A DNA stretch of 64,000 nt, from NCBI RefSeq assembly GCF_000278115.1, contig NZ_JH725114.1, positions 54,533-118,532 of the forward strand. The letters run 5' to 3'. A program made the position numbers and the translations under genes. Positions within the stretch are counted from its first letter, which is position 1. Each line of letters starts with the position of its first letter. Shown piece by piece: positions 11,935 to 20,958 of the stretch. The notes beneath the pieces are model-generated. The model saw nothing but the letters and a program-made list of their open reading frames with translations, was not told where the DNA came from and searched no databases. Source of the DNA: Bartonella sp. DB5-6 (GTDB lineage Bacteria; Pseudomonadota; Alphaproteobacteria; Rhizobiales; Rhizobiaceae).

Positions 11935-12078
11935 AAGGAAACTCCTTAATATTAATCTCTGTTCTTAAATATTGATTTATTTCCATCAAATGTAAAATCT
12001 AATCACTATTATCTCTATTTAAGAACATATACTGCAAAACACAATGATTCAGTGCAATTCAATTTGTTGAAATAAAAA

Positions 12079-12090
12079 AATGATATCATT
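12079..12090. promoter_or_regulatory. 12-bp palindrome in the hslV/asparaginase divergent spacer
   Basis: AATGATATCATT is a perfect 12-bp palindrome about 145 bp upstream of hslV and 66 bp upstream of the asparaginase ATG. It could be an operator, but in AT-rich DNA a short palindrome is weak evidence. Confidence 0.25.
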
Positions 12091-12155
12091 GTTATCAATA
12101 CAAATTGTTGCTAAATAGTTTTTGAAAACTATTTGCGTTTTTTAAAGGATACATT

Positions 12156-13145
12156 ATGAAAAAAATAGCAATAGGGACATTGGGAGGAACAATTGCAATG
12201 GCCGCTGACAATTTTGGCCAAATGAAACCGATATTAACCTCAGATATCCTCATAAAAAGTGTTCCTGATTTAAATAAAATTGCTAATGTACATGCGCAAA
12301 CGCTCACGCAATTACCAAGTGGATCTTTATCTTTCAATATTCTTTTTGAAATAATAGAGTGGGCAACACAGCAAATAAAGGCTGGTGCCGAAGGTGTTGT
12401 TTTAACCCAAGGTACTGATACACTGGAAGAAACAGCTTTTTTTCTTTCTCTTTATTGGGATAAAGTGGAACCGCTGGTTATAACTGGTGCTATGCGTGTA
12501 CCCTGTGAAGCAGGTGCTGATGGACCAGCTAATGTTTTAGCAGCAGCGCGCGTCGCTGCTCATCCACAAAGTAGAAACAGAGGTGTTTTGGTTGTAATCA
12601 ATGATAGTATTCACTCACCTTATTGGGTCCAGAAAAGCCATACCGTCAAAATTGAGACATTTCAGTCAGGCTTAGCAGGTATTTTAGGAGCTATTTTGGA
12701 AGGAAAATTGATTTATTTTAATGATCGGAACTTTTTCCCAACAACATTTGATATTCCCCAAAACTATGATCATCAAGTTGCACTACTATACTCCTCTTTG
12801 TCCTCTGATACGCAACTAATGAAATTCTGCCTTGAGAGTGGGCATTATGCTGGGCTTGTTATTGCCGGTTTTGGATCAGGTCACTGTAGTTTTGAAGAAG
12901 CAGACATCGTGCGACAATATACACAAAAAATGCCAATCATTATCGCTAGCCGGATCTGCACTGGCTCAACAACTCGCTCAACTTATGGCTATAAAGGATC
13001 AGAAGTCGATATGATTGCTGCTGGTGCCCTCATGTCTGGTTATTTATCAGCAGTAAAAGCACGGTTACTTTTATGGACGTTTTTGGCACAAGGATACTCC
13101 TTAGCGCAAATCAATGCATACTGGAATGACTGGATTATAAGTTAA
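12156..13145 (+). CDS. L-asparaginase
   Basis: This enzyme hydrolyses asparagine to aspartate and ammonia. The 329-residue protein carries both asparaginase threonine motifs: GTLGGTIAM near the N-terminus and LTQGTDTLEETA (~residues 87-98). The remainder shows the family pattern TGAMRVPCEAGADGPANVL. No signal peptide is visible, so it is probably cytoplasmic. The ATG follows AAAGGA. It is divergent from hslV. Whether it belongs to the type I or type II subgroup cannot be settled by eye. Confidence 0.9.
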   Translation: MKKIAIGTLGGTIAMAADNFGQMKPILTSDILIKSVPDLNKIANVHAQTLTQLPSGSLSFNILFEIIEWATQQIKAGAEGVVLTQGTDTLEETAFFLSLYWDKVEPLVITGAMRVPCEAGADGPANVLAAARVAAHPQSRNRGVLVVINDSIHSPYWVQKSHTVKIETFQSGLAGILGAILEGKLIYFNDRNFFPTTFDIPQNYDHQVALLYSSLSSDTQLMKFCLESGHYAGLVIAGFGSGHCSFEEADIVRQYTQKMPIIIASRICTGSTTRSTYGYKGSEVDMIAAGALMSGYLSAVKARLLLWTFLAQGYSLAQINAYWNDWIIS

Positions 13146-13266
13146 CGAAAGCTTATCTATTATTTTAAAGAAAAAAACATGCAAAATAAAATTTACTTGA
13201 AAACAAAACAACTCGCCTATCTATCCTTAATCAATTACTGTAGCAAAAAGATTCTCGACCAATAAA

Positions 13267-14265
13267 ATGATTGATACGCTCTCCTCAAAAATTGATCAGA
13301 AAGATAGCTTAGTTAAACCCATTTCTGATAGGTATTCACCCTATAGTATCTTCACTTCACAAGAATGGTCTCAATTTCGTGCGGATACACCACTTACCTT
13401 GACTTTTGATGAAATCAAACGCCTACGCTCAATTGGTGATCCAATTGATCTTAAAGAAGTACAACGTATTTATCTTTCCTTATCGCGTCTGTTATTATGT
13501 CATGTTGAAGCAGTAAAGGAACTTTTTCATAAGCGTCAAAAATTTTTACATCAAGAAGGAACTAGAAAAACTCCTTTTATCATTGGGATTGCTGGTTCTG
13601 TTGCTGTAGGAAAATCAACTACTGCTCGTATTCTTCAAGAACTTTTAAAACGTTGGGAATTTAATCTTAAAGTTGATTTGATTACAACTGATGGTTTTCT
13701 CTATTCCAACGCTGTCTTACAGCAAAAAAATCGCATGAATCGTAAAGGATTTCCTGATTCCTATGACATTAAAAAATTATTGTGCTTTCTTTCTGCTATA
13801 AAAGCCGGTATTGGTAATGTTCGTGCCCCACTTTATTCGCATATGGCCTATGATGTTCTGGAAAATCAAACAATTATCATTGATCGTCCTGATATCTTAA
13901 TTGTTGAAGGGATCAATGTGTTACAGGTCAATGACCTTCCTAAAGATGGAAAAATCATCCCTTTCGTGTCAGATTTTTTTGATTTTTCCATCTATGTAGA
14001 TGCTGACACAGAAGTCATTCGTCACTGGTACTTGGAACGCTTCCAACGTTTACGTAAAACAGCTTTTCAAAATCCTGAATCCTACTTTCATCGTTATGCA
14101 CACCTCAATGAAAAAGAAGTCTTAAAAATAGCTGAGGACCTTTGGCAAACGATTAATTTTAAAAATTTACAAGAAAATATATTGCCAACACGGCCACGGT
14201 CTAATCTCATCCTACGAAAGGGAAAAAACCACTTGGTTGAATACGTCGCACTTCGACGACTATAA
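13267..14265 (+). CDS. coaA: Pantothenate kinase (type I)
   Basis: CoaA phosphorylates pantothenate, the first step of coenzyme A synthesis. The 332-residue product has the P-loop [15 protein letters not shown] (~residues 107-121) and the type I motifs [18 protein letters not shown] and [13 protein letters not shown]. The length is close to the family norm, with a slightly extended N-terminus. The next gene's ATG lies 13 bp beyond its stop. Confidence 0.95.
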   Translation: MIDTLSSKIDQKDSLVKPISDRYSPYSIFTSQEWSQFRADTPLTLTFDEIKRLRSIGDPIDLKEVQRIYLSLSRLLLCHVEAVKELFHKRQKFLHQEGTRKTPFIIGIAGSVAVGKSTTARILQELLKRWEFNLKVDLITTDGFLYSNAVLQQKNRMNRKGFPDSYDIKKLLCFLSAIKAGIGNVRAPLYSHMAYDVLENQTIIIDRPDILIVEGINVLQVNDLPKDGKIIPFVSDFFDFSIYVDADTEVIRHWYLERFQRLRKTAFQNPESYFHRYAHLNEKEVLKIAEDLWQTINFKNLQENILPTRPRSNLILRKGKNHLVEYVALRRL

Positions 14266-14278
14266 GGATTTCATAAAT

Positions 14279-15652
14279 ATGCATTTACATCATATACATT
14301 TTTCTTCAACACGTGTCGACAAGAGTTGTCCCATCTTATTAGTCAATCCTAAAAGTCTTGCTGATTTAGCTCTTGATGAAGCAACAACAGCATGGATGAA
14401 AGTTAATGGTTTCACTGGAAAAGCAGGACAAATACTTTTTATTCCTCATGAAACCGGACATTTGAAAAAAGTTTTTTTTGGACTTGGCAATGGAGACCAA
14501 CCTTTTATCACGGGGCTTCTCGCTAAAAACCTTCCTACTGGACATTGGCATTTAGAAGGGACAGCCTCTAATGAAATAAATAGCTATCTTGGATTGGCGT
14601 TTGGAAGTTATCAATTCAACCGCTATCGTCAAAACTTTTCTTCCAAATCGTTATCAATCTATGTCAACGATACGGTTGATCTCGATGAACTTCAACGAAT
14701 TTATAAAACTGTCTTTTTTGTCCGTGATCTCATTAATATTCCTGCCAATGATATGAATCCTGATACCCTCGAGAAAGAAACATGCCAGCTTGGAAAAACC
14801 TACGGAGCTCATGTTCAAAGCATTTGTGGAGATGATCTCTTAATACATAACTTTCCTATGATTCATGCCGTAGGACGCGCTAGTAGCACTGCGCCACGAT
14901 TGATTGAATTACATTGGGGGCAAGAAAATCATCCCAAAATAACGTTGGTTGGCAAGGGTGTAACCTTCGATACTGGAGGTCTTGATATTAAATCAGCTAA
15001 TAACATGTTACTCATGAAAAAAGACATGGGAGGAGGAGCTCATGTTTTGGGGTTGGCTAAATTTATCATGGATGCAAAATTACCCTTTCGTCTACGGGTT
15101 TTGATTCCAGCTGTTGAAAATGCAATTTCTGCCAATGCTTATAGACCAGGTGATATTCTCCCAAGCCGTAAAGGTTTAAATGTTGAAATTGGTAATACAG
15201 ATGCTGAAGGTCGGCTTGTCCTTGCCGATGCACTTGCCTATGGTGACGAAGAAAGTCCACAATTCATGCTTTGTATGGCAACTTTAACAGGGGCAGCACG
15301 TATCGCATTAGGACCAGATCTTCCCGCATTTTATTGTAATGATTCAATATGGGCGCAACAGGTTTTGCAATCTTCTCATTCTGTATCCGATCCTCTTTGG
15401 CAAATGCCACTTTGGAAACCGTATCAAGAAATGTTATCATCACCAATTGCTGATCTTAACAATATAACTGGAAATAACTATGCTGGCTCTATAGTTGCTG
15501 CTTTATTCCTTAACTCTTTTGTTGAAAAAGCCAAACATTTTGCGCATTTTGATCTTTATGGATGGATTCCAAAAGAAAAACCAGGCTATCCTATCGGTGG
15601 TTCCGCACAAGCTATTCGTGCCCTTTATAACTTCTTTAAAAATCAAATGTGA
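14279..15652 (+). CDS. M17 leucyl aminopeptidase family protein
   Basis: This is a cytosolic zinc/manganese aminopeptidase that removes N-terminal residues from peptides. The 457-residue protein has the M17 metal-binding motifs KGVTFDTGGLDIK and NTDAEGRLVLADAL. The frame is open to 14237, but the ATG at 14279 is preceded by AAGGAT and avoids overlap with coaA. It differs in length from classical PepA and resembles the second M17 paralogue found in Rhizobiales. Confidence 0.9.
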   Translation: MHLHHIHFSSTRVDKSCPILLVNPKSLADLALDEATTAWMKVNGFTGKAGQILFIPHETGHLKKVFFGLGNGDQPFITGLLAKNLPTGHWHLEGTASNEINSYLGLAFGSYQFNRYRQNFSSKSLSIYVNDTVDLDELQRIYKTVFFVRDLINIPANDMNPDTLEKETCQLGKTYGAHVQSICGDDLLIHNFPMIHAVGRASSTAPRLIELHWGQENHPKITLVGKGVTFDTGGLDIKSANNMLLMKKDMGGGAHVLGLAKFIMDAKLPFRLRVLIPAVENAISANAYRPGDILPSRKGLNVEIGNTDAEGRLVLADALAYGDEESPQFMLCMATLTGAARIALGPDLPAFYCNDSIWAQQVLQSSHSVSDPLWQMPLWKPYQEMLSSPIADLNNITGNNYAGSIVAALFLNSFVEKAKHFAHFDLYGWIPKEKPGYPIGGSAQAIRALYNFFKNQM

Positions 15653-15788
15653 CATAAAATATTCACAAAGATGAATAGTGTTAGGTTTTTGCGCCTTAAA
15701 TTGTACTCGGTGTTTTATTTGTGGATGAAAAGTCTTACTGATATAGCTGTCATAAATCTGTTTAAAGATAAAAATGGAAGGTAAATAG

Positions 15789-16652
15789 ATACTCTTTAAA
15801 GATCCAAGACTATGTGCATTCAGAGATGATCTAGCAGATCAACGTCTCGAAAAAGAAATTACAGCTCAGCGCTTTGTTCAAGGTGAAAAAAAGCGTGTTA
15901 ATGCAGCTGTCGCTGGGCTTTTTAAAGAAAACAATAAAAAAAGCGAAAGGCAAACAGAATGCTTATTAGGAGAAGAGCTTCTCATTTTTGAACAAGGGGA
16001 ATACATGTCGTGGGGACAGTCACTCAAAGATGGTTATGTTGGTTATATTGATACAACTGTTCTTTGTACGTCGGCTGTCAAACAAACACATGTCGTTTCA
16101 GCACCACGCACTTTCCAATATTTGCAAGCTGACTTACGTGGACCAGTGGAGTGCCCCTTATCCATGGGGAGTAAAGTAAGTGTTGTTGATGAAATTGAAG
16201 TCTGTGATACACGGTATTCTATACTTGAAAATGGAAAAGCAATCATTTCCCATCATCTTAATCCCATCGGGCACGTGTACAAAGATTATGTTACTGTCGC
16301 CGAAACTTTGCTACTCACACCTTACCTTTGGGGTGGTGTCAGTGGTTTCGGAATTGATTGCTCAGGGCTGGTTCAACTTTCCATGATAATGACTGGACAA
16401 ATGGTTTTACGCGATACTGACATGCAACAGAAAACTATAGGAAAACAACTTACAGACAGTGATAAACTTCAACGAGGTGATTTGATTTTTTGGAAAGGCC
16501 ATGTTGCCATTATGATTGATCATGAAAATATCATTCATGCAAGTGGCTTTTCTATGGACGTTATGGTTGAGCCATTGGAAGAAGCAATTACGCGTATTGC
16601 TAAAAAACATCAATATCCCGTAGAAAAACGTCGTCCAATACCAGAAACGTAA
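15789..16652 (+). CDS. NlpC/P60 family cell-wall hydrolase with apparent ATA start
   Basis: This is probably a gamma-D-glutamyl-diaminoacid peptidase acting on peptidoglycan. The C-terminal half shows NlpC/P60: catalytic Cys in GFGIDCSGLVQ, His in GDLIFWKGHVAIM, then IIHASGF. The N-terminal half is an SH3b-like region. A well-formed coding frame runs from 15789 (ILFKDPRLCAFRDDLADQRL) and is bounded upstream by a TAG. No ATG, GTG or TTG occurs in frame before the ATG at 16005, which would delete 72 conserved-looking residues. A GGAAGG sits 7 bases before the ATA at 15789. Either ATA is used or the normal start was lost by mutation. Confidence 0.75.
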   Translation: MLFKDPRLCAFRDDLADQRLEKEITAQRFVQGEKKRVNAAVAGLFKENNKKSERQTECLLGEELLIFEQGEYMSWGQSLKDGYVGYIDTTVLCTSAVKQTHVVSAPRTFQYLQADLRGPVECPLSMGSKVSVVDEIEVCDTRYSILENGKAIISHHLNPIGHVYKDYVTVAETLLLTPYLWGGVSGFGIDCSGLVQLSMIMTGQMVLRDTDMQQKTIGKQLTDSDKLQRGDLIFWKGHVAIMIDHENIIHASGFSMDVMVEPLEEAITRIAKKHQYPVEKRRPIPET

Positions 16653-17676
16653 TACACACCCTACTATGAACACAACTAATAAATACTTCTATGTTATGTT
16701 TTTCTACGGATTTAAGTTTCTAGCTTTAAAAGTAGTAATACGGATCGTGCCTTATTGTATGTCTTATATGAACGAAAGGCGCTTTCACACACTTATTTAT
16801 ACCAAAGGGAATTTATCGCTAGCCTTTTGTTAAAGTTCATATTCAACATTCATGTGTTTTTTGGATATTATGTTAGTTTATCAACGGACTAGCTGAGTGC
16901 TATTCGTAAAATTACCCCATGTTACATGTAATGTATTGATATTAAATAATAAATTTTAATTGTGCAACTTGAATAAGACAAAACTATGCAATGATAAGGG
17001 ATGCGTGCATTCATTTTGAAAGAAGATGGAGTCATAAAGGTAAAAAAAACTATTGTTAGAATTCTTCATTTCTTTTTTATTAGACTTCACAGCTTGCAAA
17101 AACATTTAGAGTTATATCTTTAAAGAATGAAAATTGCACAGCATCTTTACGTTTTTGTTGCTCGTGTTCTTGAATGAGATCACACCCTCACAAAGAACAG
17201 AATGCCGTTGTACAACTAATTCATGCATTTGTTTTAAAGAAACATCTCTTGTTGCTTCTAAGCTTATTTCATGGCATCATCAGCGAAGAGTGTGATGTGG
17301 AATCTATTAATTTTACTATCTCTATGCTTAACAAGGTAGAAGCGAGTGTCGTCATTTTATTTGGCAGCTTCTAATGTTTCCGGCTGCTCTTGCGTTAGAC
17401 AATTCATAAAAGGTGTTTTTATCTTTTTTTAAACGATCTTTATCCACACGCTCATCCTAGTTGTGACGCGCAGGCGGGCGGTTTTTATTGATTCAATATA
17501 AATAAGGGAGCTTGAAACAGGAGAATCTTATTCAATGTATAAAACAATGAAGCAGTTGGGCACACAAAAAAGGAAATTTCCCACAAAACTTTTTCTTTAA
17601 AAATCCTCTCTATCATCAATGTCTTATGAAACAGATATTCTTTACTCGTGAAGGGTGTCTTGTTTTTATGAACCTA
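16653..17676. other. Gene-poor decayed spacer
   Basis: About 1 kb without an intact gene. A 66-codon plus-strand ORF at 17174-17374 has no recognisable features. The minus strand of 17050-17510 shows short open blocks in different frames that look like a broken gene, listed separately. No tRNA or strong terminator was seen. Confidence 0.5.
17050..17510 (-). pseudogene. Possible decayed gene remnant
   Basis: On the minus strand, open blocks with protein-like composition appear in shifting frames. Examples are DERVDKDRLKKDKNTFYEL then SNARAAGN, and further on SLEATRDVSLKQMHELVVQ followed by RHSVLCEGVISF. They are separated by stops and frame changes. This is how an old, broken coding sequence looks, but I do not recognise the family and chance cannot be excluded. 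Confidence 0.22.
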
Positions 17677-18090
17677 TTAAAGAAGAAAATTTTTTAATAG
17701 TTGAATCAATGGTTTATCAGCATCAGGCATAGGATATTTATTAAGATCATCAATAAAAACCCATTTTAAATTTTGCCCCTCTCGCCCTTGCGCAATACCC
17801 TCATAATGGTAACAAAGATACAACGGCATTAAAAGATGAAATGTTTTGTAGCTATGACTTGCAAATGTTAATGGTAACAAATTACTTGCCTGAACATGAA
17901 CACCAAGCTCTTCTTCTAACTCACGAACCAATGATGCTTCTGGAGTTTCACCTTTCTCAATCTTTCCACCAGGAAATTCCCATAAACCAGCCAGTGACTT
18001 CCCTTGAGGACGTTCTGTAAGCAAGACACGCTTATCTTGATCTAACAATGCACATGCAACGACAAGAAGAAGTGAACTTTTCATACGCAT
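17677..18090 (-). CDS. mutT: MutT-family Nudix hydrolase (8-oxo-dGTP diphosphatase)
   Basis: MutT removes oxidised 8-oxo-dGTP from the nucleotide pool. The Nudix box is visible as GGKIEKGETPEASLVRELEEEL, with the REXXEE core RELEEE, preceded by GLWEFP. The reading frame extends to 18117, but the ATG at 18090, with GGAAAG just upstream, gives the normal ~137-residue protein (MRMKSSLLLVVACALL). It lies downstream of argJ on the same strand, an arrangement common in Rhizobiales. Confidence 0.9.
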   Translation of the reverse strand: MRMKSSLLLVVACALLDQDKRVLLTERPQGKSLAGLWEFPGGKIEKGETPEASLVRELEEELGVHVQASNLLPLTFASHSYKTFHLLMPLYLCYHYEGIAQGREGQNLKWVFIDDLNKYPMPDADKPLIQLLKNFLL

Positions 18091-18222
18091 ACCACTTTCC
18101 AACAGGAGTAAAGACAACCATCTCTTCTTATAATACCCTCCTATTCTAAGACGAAAGGATTAAAATATTTCATCCTCTTGAAAAATATACAGATATGCGA
18201 TGTCAAATTTATGGTATATTGG

Positions 18223-19455
18223 TCAGCTTCTGTAATCGCCATTGATCATAACGTACTCCTTCGTCAAATCGCAAGACCAAACTGTCGCCTTACCACTGCC
18301 TAAACCAATATCAACGCGAATTACTATATTTTTTCCTTGCATATAAGCGCCTATTATTCCTTCATTATATTTAGGATCACGTTCACCATTGAAAGCCAAA
18401 CGATGTTCACCAAACCAAATCGTCAATAGATCACGATCGACTTCAACACCTGCCTTACCAATTGCCATAACCACTCGCCCCCAGTTAGCGTCCCCACCAG
18501 CAATTGCTGTTTTTACAAGTGGTGAGTTTGCAATTGATAGAGCAATAATCTTCGCAGCATTATCTGTTGTTGCACCAATCACATTAACTTCAATTAAATG
18601 ACGAGCACCTTCACCATCACAAACAATCTGTAATGCAAGCTCATGCAAAAGCGCGCTCAAGTGCTTTAAAAATACCTCATAACGCGGATCGGATTTATGG
18701 GTAATGCAGGGAAAACTTTCTTTTCCTGTCGCAAACATCATGAGTGTATCTGATGTTGAGGTATCGCTATCGACAGTAATCGAATTGAAAGAACCCTGAA
18801 CCGCTTCAGATAACATGGATTGAAGTATATCCGAAGAAATTTTTGCATCACTCACGACAAAAGAAAGCATTGTTGCCATATCTGGTGCAATCATACCCGC
18901 ACCTTTTGCAATCCCATTAATGGTAACAGTCTTGCCCCCACAATCAAATCTGCGCATAGCAAGTTTTGGAAACGTATCGGTCGTCATAATGGCTTTTGCA
19001 GCCTCCAACCAATTCCCTTCTTCTGCTGTCTCCGCCATACTTGGCAAAAGATTCACAATACCCGATGCATCCATTGGCTCACCAATAACACCCGTAGAGG
19101 CTATAAAAATTTCATTTTCTTTAACCTTTAAAGCGCTCGCTGCTGCACACATAATTTCATTTGTTGTGCGCCTTCCTTTGCTCCCCGTAAAAGCATTTGC
19201 ATTCCCAGAATTAACAACAACACCCCTCGCAACCCCGTGAGGAAGCGAAGCACGGCAATGTTCCACAGGAGCAGACGGGCATTTTGAACGCGTAAAAACA
19301 CCCGCCACACTTGCTGGCTCATCGAATATGATGAAAAGAAGGTCTGTACGATCTTTATACTTAATCCCAGCTTCAGCTGTTGCTATCCGCACACCAGATA
19401 ATGGCGGAAGCTCTTGAATGTTTTGAGGAGACAAAGGAGATATTTTAGAAGCCAC
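18223..19455 (-). CDS. argJ: Bifunctional glutamate N-acetyltransferase/N-acetylornithine acetyltransferase
   Basis: ArgJ recycles the acetyl group in arginine synthesis. The product self-cleaves before a threonine; the motif [17 protein letters not shown] is present, with the nucleophile in the ATML segment. The frame is open to 19518, but GTG at 19455 has GGAAAG six bases upstream and yields 410 residues, the usual length. The family ending (MINGDYRS) is intact. It is followed by mutT, and a parvulin gene lies upstream on the same strand. Confidence 0.94.
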   Translation of the reverse strand: MASKISPLSPQNIQELPPLSGVRIATAEAGIKYKDRTDLLFIIFDEPASVAGVFTRSKCPSAPVEHCRASLPHGVARGVVVNSGNANAFTGSKGRRTTNEIMCAAASALKVKENEIFIASTGVIGEPMDASGIVNLLPSMAETAEEGNWLEAAKAIMTTDTFPKLAMRRFDCGGKTVTINGIAKGAGMIAPDMATMLSFVVSDAKISSDILQSMLSEAVQGSFNSITVDSDTSTSDTLMMFATGKESFPCITHKSDPRYEVFLKHLSALLHELALQIVCDGEGARHLIEVNVIGATTDNAAKIIALSIANSPLVKTAIAGGDANWGRVVMAIGKAGVEVDRDLLTIWFGEHRLAFNGERDPKYNEGIIGAYMQGKNIVIRVDIGLGSGKATVWSCDLTKEYVMINGDYRS

Positions 19456-19586
19456 TGTATACTTTCCATAAAAACAAATAAAATGAATAATTGTGGATAA
19501 ATGATCTCTCCTAAACAACTGCTAGACTTTTTGAATAAAACTAATCTAATCATCCAGCAAAGATACTGTCCGATTCTCCTTCCTCA

Positions 19587-20540
19587 CTATTCCGTGTCTT
19601 CTTCATCAGATGTCTCATCCGAAAGTAGCGTCCCATTTTGATTAAGTGATTGCATGAGTTTTGTAACATTAGGGTCAGGGTATTTCACATCTATCTTGCT
19701 GCGCAAATCAACAATCAGTTTTTGGTAGCGCTCTTTTATCAGCTGTGTACGCAATACCTCTTTAACATCATCAAATACAGGAGGTTGTTTCAAACGGCGA
19801 TCTTCCACCTTAATAACATGCCAACCAAAAGGGCTTTCAATGGGCTTTGTAGTGTATTCTCCAACTTTCAAGCCAAACGCAGCATCTTCGAAAGGCTTAA
19901 CCATTTGACCATGACTAAAATAACCAAGATCTCCCCCAACAGCGGCGGAACCATCTGTTGAACTCTTTTTTGCAATCTCTTCAAAACTTTCTCCCTTATT
20001 TAAACGCTTAATGACAGCTTCTGCTTCTTTTTTTGTTTTAACCAAAATATGACGTGCTTTAACTTCATCTTCTTTGGGTAAAGCAGCAACTTCTTTATTG
20101 TAAAGAGCTTCTAAATCGGTATCAGAAATCTGGTCAACAATCGTCTGTTTAAAATAAAGTTGCTGCAAAACATTGTCACGCATAACTGCCATACGTTTAT
20201 CATAAGCTTCAGTTTTATCGATACCCTTGTTTTTTGCTGCTTTAGCAAGCGCCTGCATATCTAAGTAAGCTTTTAACACCATTATACGGCGTTGTTCATC
20301 AGTAAAGCGCCCTAAATTAGGATTTATTTCAAGCGCTAATTCATCTAATTGTCCTGCGGTAATATCCTTCCCATCAATAACTGCCATAACATGAGAGGGA
20401 GCAACTGTCTTTTCAGAGGCTTTCTCCAAAATCTTTAAATCATTCGACGGTGAATTCAAACTTTCTTGAGCTATCACCCCTGAACTTATGCTCGTCACTA
20501 AGGTTGATGCCAAAAACAGCGTGATAAAGTTGAATTTCAT
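19587..20540 (-). CDS. Exported parvulin-type peptidyl-prolyl cis-trans isomerase
   Basis: This is a periplasmic folding factor of the PpiC/SurA-like class. The 317-residue protein begins with a signal peptide (MKFNFITLFLASTLVTSISS, probable cleavage after VIAQ). A SurA-type N-terminal helical region follows, then one parvulin domain at ~residues 165-260 (KARHILVKTKKEAEAVI, GGDLGYFSHGQMVKPFE, FGWHVIKVEDRR). The ATG at 20540 is preceded by AAGGAG; an in-frame start further upstream would place 20 charged residues before the signal peptide and is rejected. The acidic tail ends in SDEEDTE. Confidence 0.9.
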   Translation of the reverse strand: MKFNFITLFLASTLVTSISSGVIAQESLNSPSNDLKILEKASEKTVAPSHVMAVIDGKDITAGQLDELALEINPNLGRFTDEQRRIMVLKAYLDMQALAKAAKNKGIDKTEAYDKRMAVMRDNVLQQLYFKQTIVDQISDTDLEALYNKEVAALPKEDEVKARHILVKTKKEAEAVIKRLNKGESFEEIAKKSSTDGSAAVGGDLGYFSHGQMVKPFEDAAFGLKVGEYTTKPIESPFGWHVIKVEDRRLKQPPVFDDVKEVLRTQLIKERYQKLIVDLRSKIDVKYPDPNVTKLMQSLNQNGTLLSDETSDEEDTE

Positions 20541-20958
20541 AAATATACTCCTTAAAAATGAAGGCAGGTTTAAGATCCTTATTTTCTTTGATCGTGACAT
20601 TTTAATCTCTAAACATAAATAAATCAGTAATTTTATTTTAAAAAGGATAAACTCGTCCTTTTATCTCAGTTTATTCTATCCTATCTAATGCTCATAGAAA
20701 ACATGATAATATAGAAAAATGACGTATTATATCCCAAATTACTTTGTGTTGTTTTAACCAAATAGCATTACCAAAGTTGACACAGTGCGCTTAGCCTCTT
20801 ATCTCTACTTTACAATTAAAATAAAAAATTGCACACCAACAAATATAACGGTACCCTTTGCATCCAGTTATATTAAATGCCTTGGGAGTTGCAGAAATAT
20901 GGGGATAGCATATGGGTTACCCAACAGAGGTAACAACAATTAAGAGAAAGGGCTAGGG
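20541..20958. other. Divergent promoter region between the parvulin gene and secA
   Basis: 418 bp of AT-rich spacer separate two divergent genes. A short repeat-like element GGGTTACCC lies at about 20915, close to secA. No ORF or RNA gene is evident. Confidence 0.4.

Noticed and set aside
17174..17374. 66-codon plus-strand ORF in the gene-poor spacer
   Set aside because: No ribosome-binding site or family signal; the opposite strand looks more like decayed coding sequence.
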